NCBI RefSeq assembly: GCF_009831235.1
Contig: NZ_WUUL01000006.1
Coordinates: 1-64,000, forward strand
Source: Shimazuella alba
GTDB taxonomy: Bacteria; Bacillota; Bacilli; Thermoactinomycetales; Thermoactinomycetaceae
Reading direction: 5' to 3'
DNA: 64,000 nucleotides
Each line of letters begins with the position of its first letter. The first letter of the stretch is position 1. The notes beneath the pieces were generated by a model, which had not been told where the DNA came from, did not search any database, and saw only the letters and a list, made by a program, of their open reading frames with translations. Of this stretch, positions 35,264 to 45,559 are shown piece after piece. Made by a program: the position numbers and the translations under genes.

Positions 35264-36724
35264 TCAGGTTCCACAATAGGTTTGGTAAGGTGTTATTTGC
35301 ACAGGACAAACGGCGTATTCCTCTTGCTCTGGTGAGTGAGCGTAAGGATCAGAAAGAACTTGAAGGAGCTTATCCATTACGGTGAAATCTTTTTTATCTA
35401 CAGCTGCTTCAAGCGCTTCTTCTACTCGATGATTGCGAGGGATCACTGCAGGATTGTTATTTCTCATTAACTGTTGGGAAGAGGCTTTTGATTCCTCTTG
35501 CCTTGCTAGTCGCGCTTGCCATTTTTCATTCCACCTAGCAAATTCTGGAGTTCCAAACAGGTCCTGTTCTTCCAATCGATCAAAAGTTAATGCACGAAAA
35601 GTGTTTGTGTAGTCTGCTCGGTGCTCCTTCATCATTCCAAGGAGATCTTCCACTAAAGATCCATCCTCTGCCTCTTCATTGTATATCCCAAGCTTTGCTC
35701 TCATCCCTTGAATCCAAAAGCGACGATACAATTCAGGGAAATTGGAAACTACATCTTGCGCCAATTGAACAGCCTGCTCCTGATCAGTATGTAACAATGG
35801 CAAAAGAGTCTCTGCAAAACGTGCGAGATTCCAGCCAGCAATCGAAGGCTGATTTCCATAAGCATAGCGACCTTGAATGTCAATTGAGCTGAATACAGTT
35901 GCTGGGTCGTACACATCCATGAAAGCACAAGGTCCATAATCGATCGTTTCTCCGCTAATCGTCATATTGTCTGTATTCATCACCCCATGTATAAAGCCGA
36001 CGAGTTGCCATTTGGCAATTAACGCCGCTTGGCGTTTGATCACTTCTTGAAGTAATACCAGATAGCGATTTGCTACATCACTAACATCTGGATAATGACG
36101 TTGCAATGTATAGTCCGCTAAAACCTTAAGATCCTGTTCTGTACCCCAGTTTGCAGCATATTGAAATGTACCAACACGAAGATGACTTGCGGCTACTCTG
36201 GTGAGAATAGCACCTGTTAATAAACTTTCTCGAAATACAGATTCACCTGTGGTCACGACGGCAAGACTACGAGTAGTTGGAATGCCCAAAGCATACATCG
36301 CTTCGCTAATGATGTATTCACGTAACATCGGTCCAAGTGCTGCTCTTCCATCTCCACCACGGGAGTACGGTGTTTTACCTGCACCTTTCAACTGAATGTC
36401 AAAACGTTCACCCTCTGGTGCTATCTGTTCACCGATCAACAAAGCCCGCCCATCGCCTAACATGGTAAAATGACCAAACTGATGACCTGCATATGCCTCT
36501 GCAAGCGGAAGAGCTCCCTTAGGTACTTGGTTACCAGCAAGCTCCTGAATTCCAACTTCCCTTTGTAGAGCTTGTACGTCTAATCCCAAAGATGTCGCCA
36601 AGGAATGATTGAGAATAATTAACTTTGGCGAACGTACTGGCGTTGGGTTGAGGTTTGTAAAAAATGTTTTTGGTAAACGAGCATAACTGTTGTCTAAGTT
36701 CCATCCTATTTCACTAGTAATCAT
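35264..36724 (-). CDS. selO: SelO/YdiU protein adenylyltransferase
   Basis: A 486-residue pseudokinase-fold enzyme that transfers AMP to protein Ser, Thr or Tyr residues. Recognisable segments are [49 protein letters not shown] (nucleotide loop), and the metal/catalytic stretch [20 protein letters not shown] with Asn and Asp. The C-terminal end (QTYCGT) keeps the conserved Cys where other species have selenocysteine. Length is typical. It is usually linked to redox stress adaptation. Monocistronic here. Confidence 0.93.
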   Translation of the reverse strand: MITSEIGWNLDNSYARLPKTFFTNLNPTPVRSPKLIILNHSLATSLGLDVQALQREVGIQELAGNQVPKGALPLAEAYAGHQFGHFTMLGDGRALLIGEQIAPEGERFDIQLKGAGKTPYSRGGDGRAALGPMLREYIISEAMYALGIPTTRSLAVVTTGESVFRESLLTGAILTRVAASHLRVGTFQYAANWGTEQDLKVLADYTLQRHYPDVSDVANRYLVLLQEVIKRQAALIAKWQLVGFIHGVMNTDNMTISGETIDYGPCAFMDVYDPATVFSSIDIQGRYAYGNQPSIAGWNLARFAETLLPLLHTDQEQAVQLAQDVVSNFPELYRRFWIQGMRAKLGIYNEEAEDGSLVEDLLGMMKEHRADYTNTFRALTFDRLEEQDLFGTPEFARWNEKWQARLARQEESKASSQQLMRNNNPAVIPRNHRVEEALEAAVDKKDFTVMDKLLQVLSDPYAHSPEQEEYAVCPVQITPYQTYCGT

Positions 36725-37059
36725 TGTGTCTCCTTCTCTTTACTTCGTCATAAACGATTGTTCTGCTATCTGGACGGCTATATTCAGATAGTTTTTATCG
36801 TACTTGGCAACCGTTCAATATTTCAATCATATTCTGTACTTGTTCGCTTACGCAACACACCAAATAGAATCTCATAGCTCATCTGCTAGCATAATTGATT
36901 TGTTGATGGTGGTTACCAAAATAGCTTTAGTCTTCTTTCAGTACGATTTCAGTTTGCACCATGCTATGGTTTTCCATTCCATACAAGGTACTTTTCTTTC
37001 TAGATTTCATTTATACGAAGAACAGCAGGAAAGTGCATTAATTATAAAACTTAGGCATG
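36725..37059. other. Gene-free gap
   Basis: No convincing gene; the plus-strand frame at 36804-37163 overlaps the MFS gene and has no ribosome site. Confidence 0.3.
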
Positions 37060-38217
37060 TTAAACAGTTTGCTTCGTTCGATCTACAAAAGAAATCCATG
37101 CTGCAACAATGGAAAGCAGAACAATCCACCCACCTGCCCATGTTGTGTTCATCACATCACTAGTTGAATTTACAATCCAACCACCTAGGGTTGCTCCCAA
37201 AGCAACCCCTAATTGAGTGAGAGAAGTATTTAAGCTAAGTGCTAGATCAGGATTTTCTGGAGCCTGCTGTACAAAATATGTTTGCATTGCTGGTGAAGTC
37301 ATCCATTGAAAGCACATCCAAATGGACAGTACGAATATAGTAGTTACAATAGAAACCATGAAAACTGGTAAGAATAATAACACAATCGCATGTACGATCA
37401 GACTTAAATAAACAATCTTGGTAACTCCAAAACGATCAGTACCAACCCCACCCAAACGAGATCCTATCATCGAAAATACTCCTAAAATAAACATCGTAAT
37501 ACTAATCATCCATGTATTCATCTGTATGGTTTTCTGTAAGAGCGGAGTCAAGAATGTATAAACAGTTTGGGAACCTGCATTTACAAAGAGTGTGATAAGA
37601 AAGCCACTAACAATTCTTTTACTCTTAAAGACAGCCAGTTGTTGTAGAATCGGGGTTCTTTCTCCCCCTTGAATGACAGGAACCATAAGCAGAATACCAA
37701 TCCAAATCAATGCGCTGAGTATAGCTATTACACCAAACGCGAATTGCCAATTGATCCATCCACTAAGCACCGTTCCTAAAGGAACACCAAAAACAAGGGA
37801 ACCACTAAGTCCCATCATGATCGTACCGATTGCACTTCCCACTTTTTCTGGTGGAACTAGTTTCGAAACAGATCCCATTGCAACAACTGCAAATACGCCT
37901 CCGCTTAAACCTAAAAGGGCACGGGCAAACATGAGAACAGTAAAATTAGGGCTCCAATATGAAGCAACGTTAGCAAGAATAAAAAAGAAAAAAGCTGTTA
38001 ACATGACTTTTTTCCGCTCCAATCTTGCCGTCAACGTAATAACAATCGGCGTACCAATCGCGAAAGCCAAAGCGTAGGCAGTTACAAGATACCCAACAAA
38101 AGATATAGGGACTTGGAGATCAGATGCAACCAAATCAGTCACTCCAATTAGCATAAGTTCTGCTGTAACTGCTAAAAAAGCTCCTACTGTCAAAAGATAT
38201 ATTCCGAATCGACTCAT
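37060..38217 (-). CDS. MFS transporter, DHA1 (AraJ/PbuE-like)
   Basis: A 385-residue permease with 12 predicted helices. The DHA1 features are a conserved N-terminal stretch (FLAVTAELMLIGVTDLVASD), the loop motif GTPIVITLTARLERKKVML between helices 2 and 3, and the antiporter motif GLSGSLVFGVPLGTVLSG in helix 5. Substrate could be purines, sugars or drugs; AraJ and PbuE relatives vary. It lies 115 bases downstream of an Rrf2-type regulator in the same orientation, so it may be controlled by it. Confidence 0.85.
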   Translation of the reverse strand: MSRFGIYLLTVGAFLAVTAELMLIGVTDLVASDLQVPISFVGYLVTAYALAFAIGTPIVITLTARLERKKVMLTAFFFFILANVASYWSPNFTVLMFARALLGLSGGVFAVVAMGSVSKLVPPEKVGSAIGTIMMGLSGSLVFGVPLGTVLSGWINWQFAFGVIAILSALIWIGILLMVPVIQGGERTPILQQLAVFKSKRIVSGFLITLFVNAGSQTVYTFLTPLLQKTIQMNTWMISITMFILGVFSMIGSRLGGVGTDRFGVTKIVYLSLIVHAIVLLFLPVFMVSIVTTIFVLSIWMCFQWMTSPAMQTYFVQQAPENPDLALSLNTSLTQLGVALGATLGGWIVNSTSDVMNTTWAGGWIVLLSIVAAWISFVDRTKQTV

Positions 38218-38332
38218 GTTTTATCTAACCTCACCTATTTTTTGTAAATTTTTTTCTTTCGTCAATGCATATGTTAGAAAATAAAAATCAACAAAACTAA
38301 ATCAGTTACATTGCTATGCAAAAAAAATTATG

Positions 38333-38794
38333 TTAGAGTCGCTTTTCTGCTTCCATCAAGTTAAATTGAGCAACTGTTTCCAATAACAAATCAGAAATTG
38401 AATACTGCCTTAATTGTTGTTTCATCGCAGCTTCACTCTGATTATAGATATGATGTAATGCAGGTTGTATTCCTCTCCCAATTACACAATCCGTATTTGG
38501 TTTACTATGATGACTCTCGAAAAGAGGTTTTTGTACAACAGCTTCATACACATCTAAAAGAGTGATCTTATCTGAACTCCTTGCAAGCTTCCAGCCTGTA
38601 TCTGTCCCTCCATGTTTCACAATAACCAAATTAGCTTTTGCAAGAGACCCTAATATCCGACGAATAAACACTGGACTTGTACCTACACTGACTGCTATCT
38701 GATTGGAAGTGATAAATGCATCGCTGTTACCTGTCTTCTCCGTAATAAACGTTAAAATGTGGAGTGCGACAGTATATCGACTTACTATGGCCAT
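38333..38794 (-). CDS. Rrf2-family regulator (YwnA-like)
   Basis: A 153-residue winged-helix regulator. The N-terminal HTH (ALHILTFITE, TSNQIAVSVGTSPVFIRRIL) is followed by the dimerisation helix. Only one Cys (DCVIGRG) is present, so it lacks the three-Cys iron-sulfur site of IscR and NsrR and resembles the YwnA branch, which senses other signals. It is upstream of the MFS gene. A ggagg site precedes the ATG. Confidence 0.85.
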   Translation of the reverse strand: MAIVSRYTVALHILTFITEKTGNSDAFITSNQIAVSVGTSPVFIRRILGSLAKANLVIVKHGGTDTGWKLARSSDKITLLDVYEAVVQKPLFESHHSKPNTDCVIGRGIQPALHHIYNQSEAAMKQQLRQYSISDLLLETVAQFNLMEAEKRL

Positions 38795-39039
38795 AGTTTT
38801 CTCCCTCCCAATGTAACCATATTAGTTCTATTGTATTTTCTTGTCAAGTTTACCTCTCCCCAATCGGAAACTATATCACTCTTCTATTCCAATAACTCTG
38901 ACTTCCTCCTATTTATATTTTGTATGGCCTAACAAAATGGTTTTCTCTGCTGTCTTACCCTTACATTTCTAAGACCATCCATTAAACACGCTTTTGTAGC
39001 TTTACGATAATATTATAGTTTCAATCATCAGAAAGGATG

Positions 39040-39722
39040 GTACTGGTGTTTTTTAAAGAGATTATGCCTGATTATCTGCTTTTTCTTACTGACATTGCTA
39101 CCGAGTATCTTTCCACAAAACAGCTTCCTAGCTTCTGAATATAACGTCAAATTGAAAGAATAGTAGATGGGGACACAGTATCTCTTCAGAACAAAGTTTT
39201 TGGGACAAAAAAGTACGGCTTGTATTCATTGATGCACCGGAAACCAACTATATGGTTATGGTCAGTTTCCTTGGGTAAAACAAGCAAAAAAAACTGATGA
39301 AATTACTTTCACTAGGAACAGAAGTAACCATACATTAGATCAGGAGGAAAAAGACAGCAATGGACGGCTGCACGCATACATTATCAAAGAAAATAATATA
39401 CATATTAATAAAACTATGTTGTAAGAAGGATTTGCTGTCACGTACTACCTCTACCCCAATCTTAAATATTGGAAGGAATTTCAATCTGTTTATATATTTA
39501 CGAAAAAAGGAGAAAGGAATTTGGAATTCAAATAATCCCCTGACGGAGCTTCCTTTTGAATTCCGGCTGCGTGTTTCCAATAAAAAACCGAACAAATACG
39601 TAGGGGATTATGAGAAAAAAGAATATGTAGAGCCATCAAAATACAAACACATTCCTGTTGAAAACCGAGTTTTCTTTCATTTTAAATCAGAGCCTGCCTC
39701 TGAAGGATATAAGGAAAGATAA
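39040..39722 (+). pseudogene. Thermonuclease (SNase-like) relic
   Basis: Frames combine to give VDGDTVSLQ, VRLVFIDAPET, KLMKLLSLGTEVTI, NGRLHAYIIKENN, YYLYPNLKYWKEFQS and the C-terminal RLRVSNKKPNKYVGDYEKKE. These are the catalytic landmarks of staphylococcal nuclease-type enzymes (D-G-D-T, R-L-x-x-I-D-A-P-E). At least five frameshifts or stops break it. A hydrophobic leader-like stretch around 39070-39130 may be the remains of a signal peptide. Confidence 0.65.
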
Positions 39723-39831
39723 CACTTTTTGAAATATCTAGATTTATTGAGATTTCCATCATTTATGGTTTGAGGATAATGAGTATGCTTCACTAGTTGA
39801 AGGTTATTTGTTATAGTAGGGTAAAATTAGT

Positions 39832-39860
39832 GCAGGAGACAGAACCTATCTGTCTCCTGC
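39832..39860 (-). terminator. Hairpin after 39876 gene
   Basis: A perfect 11-bp stem gcaggagacag/ctgtctcctgc around aacctat. Confidence 0.7.
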
Positions 39861-39875
39861 TTCGGCACAGTTTAT

Positions 39876-40100
39876 CTAAAGATCACGCTTGATCTGCTGT
39901 GCCTTGCTATAGTCTCCTTCTTCAATCGCCTCATCTAGTTCTTCAAACTTGGCACTTTTAATAGGATCGGTTTCGATGGTCAGCTTTACTTCTGGACTCT
40001 TTTCTTCACGATTCAGCTCATCAAGCTCCCGACGTACTTCCTTATTGGTCATGTCAAGATCCTTGACATCCTTGAGATAATCTTCGTAATCGTTACTCAT
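39876..40100 (-). CDS. Small acidic protein, cassette gene
   Basis: A 74-residue, highly charged helical protein (MSNDYEDYLKDVKDLDMTNK and EELDEAIEEGDYSKAQQIKR). A TATAAT box lies about 50 bases upstream (40147-40152), and a strong hairpin follows the stop. The C-terminal half resembles UvrB/UVR-type helical hairpins (E-E-x-D-Y-x-K-A-x-x-x-K) of the kind seen in ClpC-associated proteins. That similarity is weak and I would not name it. Codon use is moderately GC-rich. Confidence 0.6.
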   Translation of the reverse strand: MSNDYEDYLKDVKDLDMTNKEVRRELDELNREEKSPEVKLTIETDPIKSAKFEELDEAIEEGDYSKAQQIKRDL

Positions 40101-40239
40101 GAGCGGATCTTTCTATCTATTTAACAGGAGTATTTCTCCTTTTTTTATTATAACACAGAAAATTTTTTATGATTCTGATGCTTGGCAGATGCATGTGTAC
40201 TTGATATTGTGAAATATGCAGAGTTAAAGAATATGTTTA

Positions 40240-41430
40240 TCGTGTGGAGTTGAATCCTCCCTCCACCTACGATAACGCCTAGAGGTGGAAAATTCTTAGG
40301 TAATCCTTGGTACCCCAAGGAAGAGTGGACCAATCTCAAACCATAGTCCCTACGGCGATTAATCTCAAACCTTCTTGCAAGTTATTCTTAGATGTGTTGA
40401 AGTCTCCGTCATGATGAACGCTACATTTTTAGGCATGTCCATTTTCTTAATTGAGGATCCTTCACTGCTTTGTTTTGAAATCCACAATAGAGTAGCGTTG
40501 GCTGGATCTCGACCTTCCCTAGCGTTCTTCCGTATCACTTTGCTTTATATTCGAGCATGGAAACAAACTCAGACCAGGATGCATCAATAATGGACTTAGC
40601 TAAATTATAATTCTTCACCATGTTTTTCACTTGCAAATCTTCCGTGCTGATCACTTTTTTTCGTGAATCAACTTCGGTAGAGAGCTTGTGAAGAATTTCA
40701 TGACGTTCATTCGTGATTTTCTCATGAATCTTAGCTACTTGGATACGTGCTTCTTCCCAGTTCGAAGCCCATTGGTACGTCTAGACATGGTACGCTGAGC
40801 TTTCGCTAATTGTTTCTTATATTTTCGGAAGTATTTGGGAGCCTTTACTTTTTTCCCATCCGAAAGGATGGCAAAATGCTTTAATCCTAAGTCGATACCG
40901 ACCGCTCTACCTTTCTCCACTGAAACATAAGGACAGTAGTTCCTCTCATAAAGAACCGGAACAAAGTATTTTCCGGATAGCATACGGTGAATGGTAGCAG
41001 AGAGAATACGCCCTTCTACAACAAGTGACTTGGCAAACTTTACCCATCCCAGCCTAGGGAATTTGATCTTGTTGTTCACAACACTCAAATTGATTTTTCT
41101 TTACAATCTTGGTGGTGTAGGTCTGGAGTAGGTTTCGTTTACTTTTGAAACAAGATGCATCGTTTTGCTTTTGGAAGAAACGTTGAAAAGCATCATCGAG
41201 ATTCCGTAAAGAAGATTGCAGCGCATGGGCATTCGCTTCTTTTAACCATTCCAACTGTTATTTCAAGGAGGCTAGGAGATGGGCTCAAATCGGATAGGTG
41301 AACCCCTTTTCTTCCTTGTTTTTTAAAGATGATTATACATCCGAAACAAAAAAGGGAAAATATTCCGAACAAATTCCTTTCGGCTAACGCCGAACCGAAA
41401 TTCACCACCCACTTCGCTAACGCTTGAAGT
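40240..41430 (-). mobile_element. Decayed IS605/IS1341-type TnpB element
   Basis: A minus-strand element with tnpB in at least three frames, no tnpA, and recognisable ends. The left-end region (41327-41430) matches the solo relic at 19045. The right end has ccacctctaggcgttatcgtaggtgg-like stem sequence (about 40253-40285) ending in gaggattcaa near 40245, the usual 3' structure of IS1341 elements and their guide RNAs. Confidence 0.65.
40340..41254 (-). pseudogene. tnpB: tnpB, frameshifted
   Basis: The first frame (41054-41254) encodes MEWLKEANAHALQSSLRNLD and AFQRFFQKQNDASCFKSKRN. A second (40735-41088) encodes the OrfB core with the RuvC Asp in GRAVGIDLGLKHFAILSDGKK, and a third continues from [20 protein letters not shown] to [16 protein letters not shown]. 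The zinc ribbon and final RuvC Asp are missing. At least two frameshifts. It is more distant from the 25164 TnpB than a duplicate would be. Confidence 0.7.
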
Positions 41431-41558
41431 CGGAGTACTCTTTCGGAAAGATTGACAAATAAAAATTCAATACTATGGAGTATGAACTATTTAAATATTT
41501 AATCCCCTTCTTCGAATATACCTTCGATTCCAAATGAATTAGATTTCAATCAACATCA

Positions 41559-41592
41559 AAAAGAAGAGGGCTTAAGATCCCTCTTCTTTTTT
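41559..41592. terminator. Bidirectional terminator
   Basis: aaagaagagggct and atccctcttctttt flank a short loop, with a T-run, downstream of the minus-strand flavoprotein gene. Confidence 0.75.
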
Positions 41593-41657
41593 ATTCCTCA
41601 AATCTATGTAAGAAGGCTTATTTCTATTGTACGTCTTTCTATATATTATTCCTTTGA

Positions 41658-42920
41658 TTATGTTGTTTTGCTTTTTACGATTTGTTCAATCGTACTATTC
41701 AATTCATTCATATTATTTGCGTAGTTGAATATACCTAAAAACTTTTCTGTGGCTTCAGGATAGGCACTTATCATCTGGTGCATCATTTTCTCTTCTGCTG
41801 TTAATTTTTGCTGTTTTGTTAGGACACCACTCAAATCAAATGGTCCTTTAAATTTTTCTACTAGATGTCGATTGTACTCATAGGCTAGGGTACTCGAACT
41901 GTATATCCAATCTGGATATTTTTTCAGTAGTTCTGCTAAGTATCGACCAGCATATATGGCATCATGTACACCTTGTCCAAGACAAGGTTCTTTAAAAATT
42001 ACTGCATCACCTACTAAAGCCCACCCCTTACCTAAACCTTCATACCAATAATTAGAATAGTCCGTCAGACTTTCGACTCTCGTGGTAAGTTTTGCATGTT
42101 TTAAACGGTGTTGGAAATTTATTTGCGAAAATTCCGTTTCTAAATAGCGGAGGAATGCATCCTCTGAGGACTGTTTAAATGCCTCCATCCAACTTTGCTT
42201 GGAATGCGGAAAAATAACATACACTCCGTATTGATTCTTTGTTGTAGGGAAAACTGCAAGTATCTGATCTAAAACACGATATACTTCAAAATGTAGTGGA
42301 TTCAAAGGTTCTAAGCCTGAGAGACTACCATGAAAATAAGCATAATCAGACTCCAGGTTGAGCATCGGTTGGAGGTTTAATTCTCTTCGTACAATGGAAT
42401 TTCGTCCATCAGCGCCTATCACCATCTTTGCTGTATACTGAAACGTTTCTCCCAAACGATTTACTCCTGCTATTCCTACAACTTGATCCATTTGTCTTAA
42501 AAGCTTCGTAACTTGAAACCCTTGTAAGCAGGTGACGTTTTCAAAAGAAATCGCTTTCTTAAATAAGACAAAGTCCAAATCGCTGCGTTTTACTCCATAA
42601 TTTCTACTTTCTTTATTCACAACTGGTACTTCGCCTTTAATACAAACCTCATCAAACTGAAATAAGATTTGTGGAACGGTTGGTGAATCAATCTCTTCGA
42701 GATAAGACTCTAAATTCAATTTTTTTAATAAATTAACAGCACTATTAAAGAAAGGATAAGTTCGAGAGGATGTTTCAGGAAAACTCATTTGATCCAATAG
42801 CAATACTTGGAATCCTGATTGTCCTAACTCAATGGCCAGAGTAGATCCAGCGAAACTAGCACCTACAATAATAACATCATAACTTTTGATTGTGGTGACG
42901 ACACTGTAAGGATTGTTCAT
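41658..42920 (-). CDS. FAD-dependent monooxygenase-like oxidoreductase
   Basis: A 420-residue flavoprotein of the PHBH/geranylgeranyl-reductase/halogenase fold. The dinucleotide motif is GASFAG (20-25), the GADGRNSIVRREL motif (near 190) contacts FAD and NAD(P)H, and WALVGDAVIFKEPCLGQGVHDA (near 295) is the GD motif for FAD ribityl binding. No halogenase WxWxIP motif is seen. The substrate is unknown; relatives work in polyketide, phenol or prenoid metabolism. It is divergent from a second flavoprotein gene at 43499 with 578 bases between, suggesting a small secondary-metabolism pair. Confidence 0.75.
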   Translation of the reverse strand: MNNPYSVVTTIKSYDVIIVGASFAGSTLAIELGQSGFQVLLLDQMSFPETSSRTYPFFNSAVNLLKKLNLESYLEEIDSPTVPQILFQFDEVCIKGEVPVVNKESRNYGVKRSDLDFVLFKKAISFENVTCLQGFQVTKLLRQMDQVVGIAGVNRLGETFQYTAKMVIGADGRNSIVRRELNLQPMLNLESDYAYFHGSLSGLEPLNPLHFEVYRVLDQILAVFPTTKNQYGVYVIFPHSKQSWMEAFKQSSEDAFLRYLETEFSQINFQHRLKHAKLTTRVESLTDYSNYWYEGLGKGWALVGDAVIFKEPCLGQGVHDAIYAGRYLAELLKKYPDWIYSSSTLAYEYNRHLVEKFKGPFDLSGVLTKQQKLTAEEKMMHQMISAYPEATEKFLGIFNYANNMNELNSTIEQIVKSKTT

Positions 42921-43498
42921 AACACTCCACCTCTAAAAGTAACTTATATTAGCTAATACTACTATAAAACCATTGAAATATCTGTGAACAAGTTCTAGGG
43001 ATGCTAGCCTCATATTAGGCTAGCAATCTCGTATTTATCGATTTAGAAATGAAGGTCGTTTGATGGAAATCGTTTTATCAATTCCTTATAACCCAACTCA
43101 GATCTGTATTTGTCGATCAAAGGTTTATTCAAGATCCTACTACTAACTATAGTAGTAGCAAAAACAGATCATGGTATATAAGAGAGATCAAAGAAAATTC
43201 TTAGTATATATTTTAAATTATCTAACGGAATTTTTTTTATTTGTTAAAATCTATTTATAGTCTATATGCATATTCTTTGTCAGAGAGGGTGATCGATTTA
43301 AAAGCCTAAGTATGTTGCAAATAAAATATTCATGATTACAATAGGTCCCTAAGCCTAGGAATGATGGCTATGTATGTAATGGATTTCCCAAGCTCCATAA
43401 CAATAGCAAAGGCAATAAAAGAAAATTAACTAGAACGCTATAAACATAGTGTAAGAATACCTTTTACATTCCAAGTCAAAGAAAAGAGGTTTGTCACC
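42921..43498. other. Long divergent intergenic region
   Basis: AT-rich, with a ctactact/agtagtag hairpin at 43136-43159. Short start-codon ORFs are present (27 codons from 43042, beginning MEIVLSIPYNPTQIC, with a gaaggt site; and about 22 codons from 43362). Neither is convincing. Promoters for both flavoprotein genes should be here. Confidence 0.4.
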
Positions 43499-44929
43499 AT
43501 GAGCTTTTCTCCCCAAGAATCACCAAACGTCATTGGACTTGATACATCAACTGGATCTTGGATTACATCAGAAGAACCAATAAGTAATTCTTTTCAAAAA
43601 ATCCCACAACTGGATGGCAACTTAGTACTTGATCCCTTATCGTTAAAGAAGGCGTCTCAAGACCAAGGTAACTATATTACACGTATTCCATCTGTTATTC
43701 TCCAGCCTAGCTCACATGAGGACATTGTTAAAATGTTGCGTTTCTGCAACAAACATCACATAAGAGTAGCTCCTCAAGGAGCGAGACATACCACATATGG
43801 ACAAGCTACTGTAGACCGTGGATTAGCGATTGATATGACATTTTTAAATACGATCTCGATCGGAAATGAAACTGCATGGGTTGGAGCTGGTGTTCTCTGG
43901 CGAGATTTTGTGCGTATTGGTGAATCACACGGAGTTCAACCAGCCTCTTCTACACCAGATTACCTAGGTCTCACCATTGCAGGTACGGTTTCAGTAGGAG
44001 GATTTACTCCTAGGTCTTATATAAAAGGTAACATCGCAGATAATGTTCGAAGCATGAAGGTGGTAACTGGTAAAGGAGATCTTGTCCAATGTTCTCGTGA
44101 TGAAAATCAAACGCTATTTCGGGCTATGCAGGGGACTTTGGGTCAGTTTGGTATAATAGTTGAGTTAGAGATTGAGATCATTCCCGCTCCTAAGATGATT
44201 CGCACCTACACATTGGGCTATCCGAATTTAGATGTTTTCATGCGTGATCTCAACACGCTTGCAGACAGAGCAGAAGCAGGGGGACTTTTTGGAATGTTCC
44301 AACCTAATGATACGGGACTAGTACCACTACTTATGGTGGATGTGGAATATGACTCTGTTGTTCCAGATGATAATCACATTCTTCGAGGGCTTGAGGTCAC
44401 TACTCCTGTTGATGCTACGAATCGTACCTATTTGGAACGAGCAGAATTTTTTGATAAAATGATGGAGAAAATGGAAGTAAATGGATGGGGAAAAGCCATT
44501 AAGCCGTGGTATGATATGATTGTTGCTGCAGAAGATGTTCCCAAGCACTTTCAAGAAACAATCGGTACCCTAAAGCCATCGGACATATCACCTACTACCT
44601 TTATTCTCCTTTTTCCAGCGAAAGTATTGGATGATAGATCACCATATCTTCGCATACCAGAGAAGGTTGTTCCTAGGGATAGAGTGTGTCTCATAGATCT
44701 TCTTGATGATAATACAGGAAACACCCATCCTGAGTATTCAAAAAAGAAACTGACAAGAAACAATGAATGGGCTAACCTTGCAGAAAAATTGGGTGGTGTG
44801 AGTTATCCGATTGGTACTCGGACTATGGATTGGAAAAAGCATTATGGATCGACTTGGGACAGTCTGAATGAACGGAAGAAACAGTTTGATCCTAAGCATA
44901 TTCTTATTGGAGCACATATATTTTCTTAA
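43499..44929 (+). CDS. FAD-linked oxidase (VAO/PCMH fold)
   Basis: A 476-residue flavoenzyme. The PCMH FAD domain spans about 60-240; QGARHTTYGQ holds His97 at the position that binds FAD covalently in cytokinin-dehydrogenase-type enzymes. GLTIAGTVSVGGFTPRSY and GTLGQFGIIVELEIEI are further FAD contacts. The C-terminal half resembles the cytokinin/berberine-type substrate domain. No berberine-bridge Cys (second covalent link) is clear. No signal peptide, so it is cytoplasmic. An aaaagagg site precedes the ATG. The substrate is unknown; the divergent monooxygenase may act on the same compound. Confidence 0.75.
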   Translation: MSFSPQESPNVIGLDTSTGSWITSEEPISNSFQKIPQLDGNLVLDPLSLKKASQDQGNYITRIPSVILQPSSHEDIVKMLRFCNKHHIRVAPQGARHTTYGQATVDRGLAIDMTFLNTISIGNETAWVGAGVLWRDFVRIGESHGVQPASSTPDYLGLTIAGTVSVGGFTPRSYIKGNIADNVRSMKVVTGKGDLVQCSRDENQTLFRAMQGTLGQFGIIVELEIEIIPAPKMIRTYTLGYPNLDVFMRDLNTLADRAEAGGLFGMFQPNDTGLVPLLMVDVEYDSVVPDDNHILRGLEVTTPVDATNRTYLERAEFFDKMMEKMEVNGWGKAIKPWYDMIVAAEDVPKHFQETIGTLKPSDISPTTFILLFPAKVLDDRSPYLRIPEKVVPRDRVCLIDLLDDNTGNTHPEYSKKKLTRNNEWANLAEKLGGVSYPIGTRTMDWKKHYGSTWDSLNERKKQFDPKHILIGAHIFS

Positions 44930-45029
44930 GAATAGTAATGTTAGAAACCAGTATTGATCGCTCACATAGAGAACTTCTTGAGTTGAGGAACTGTATACCC
45001 TGTCTTCCCGCCTGAAATTATAAAACTGC

Positions 45030-45086
45030 GGACGGCTTGATTTATCAACTCGACTGGAATACCAGTGAGAGTAAATCAAGCCGTCC
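45030..45086 (+). terminator. Long two-part terminator hairpin
   Basis: ggacggcttgattta pairs with taaatcaagccgtcc, with an inner ctcgactgg/ccagtgag helix, then tttc. It ends the oxidase gene. Confidence 0.8.
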
Positions 45087-45110
45087 TTTCTGCTAACAGA
45101 CCATTAGACA

Positions 45111-45337
45111 CTATAACTTTAACCTGGAAATGATTACCTCAACGCCCTTAGGAATATGAACTGTACCGCATTTGATTTCTGTTTTGTAATCGCCTTCCGT
45201 TACTTCGCACTTTCCACATTTCCAATATAAGAAACACCTCCCTGTCCATTTCCCCATACTGCGATGCCATCAATGAATTTCACATTATCAGCGTAGTTAA
45301 TTTTGACGGGGCGAATATCCACACGTCCTTGAGCCAT
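45111..45337 (-). pseudogene. Small Cys-rich protein, frameshifted
   Basis: The ATG at 45337 starts MAQGRVDIRPVKINYADNVK and FIDGIAVWGNGQGG. One shift near 45220 then gives YWKCGKCEVTEGDYKTEIKC and GTVHIPKGVEVIISRLKL to a stop at 45111. The CxxC pair and a later Cys suggest a small zinc-binding domain of about 75 residues. It begins 9 bases after the end of the next gene upstream (45347-45559), so the two look like an operon. Confidence 0.4.
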
Positions 45338-45346
45338 TTGTTTTTC

Positions 45347-45559
45347 TTAAACCTTTACCTGAAAATTGCCAGTGTTAAACATCAAAGTGAGGGTTTCCTT
45401 CGTAGTCATCAAGTTAAAAACAAAATAGTCACCTAAAGAGAAAAAAGCCATTCTTTTCATTTCTAGAGGAAGAAAGAAGACTTGTTTATTTTTACAATTA
45501 TCCCCAAAAATCTTTCTCCTATAGAAGTTAAACCATTCTACCGCTCTTATTTGCTCCAC
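45347..45559 (-). CDS. Small hypothetical protein (70 aa)
   Basis: A GTG-initiated ORF (VEQIRAVEWFNFYRRKIF) with an aaaggt site that is very close to the start, so the start is uncertain. The sequence FFLPLEMKRMAFFSLGDYFV suggests a soluble mixed-fold protein. It is 9 bases upstream of the frameshifted Cys-rich gene. No family recognised. Confidence 0.35.
   Translation of the reverse strand: MEQIRAVEWFNFYRRKIFGDNCKNKQVFFLPLEMKRMAFFSLGDYFVFNLMTTKETLTLMFNTGNFQVKV

Noticed and set aside
36804-37163. 119-codon plus-strand frame between selO and the MFS gene
   Set aside because: No ribosome site, overlaps the MFS gene 3' end, and has biased composition.
43042-43160. Short ORF MEIVLSIPYNPTQIC in the flavoenzyme intergenic region as a leader peptide
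   Set aside because: It has a hairpin near its end, but it lies over 300 bases from the next gene and has no clear antiterminator pairing.
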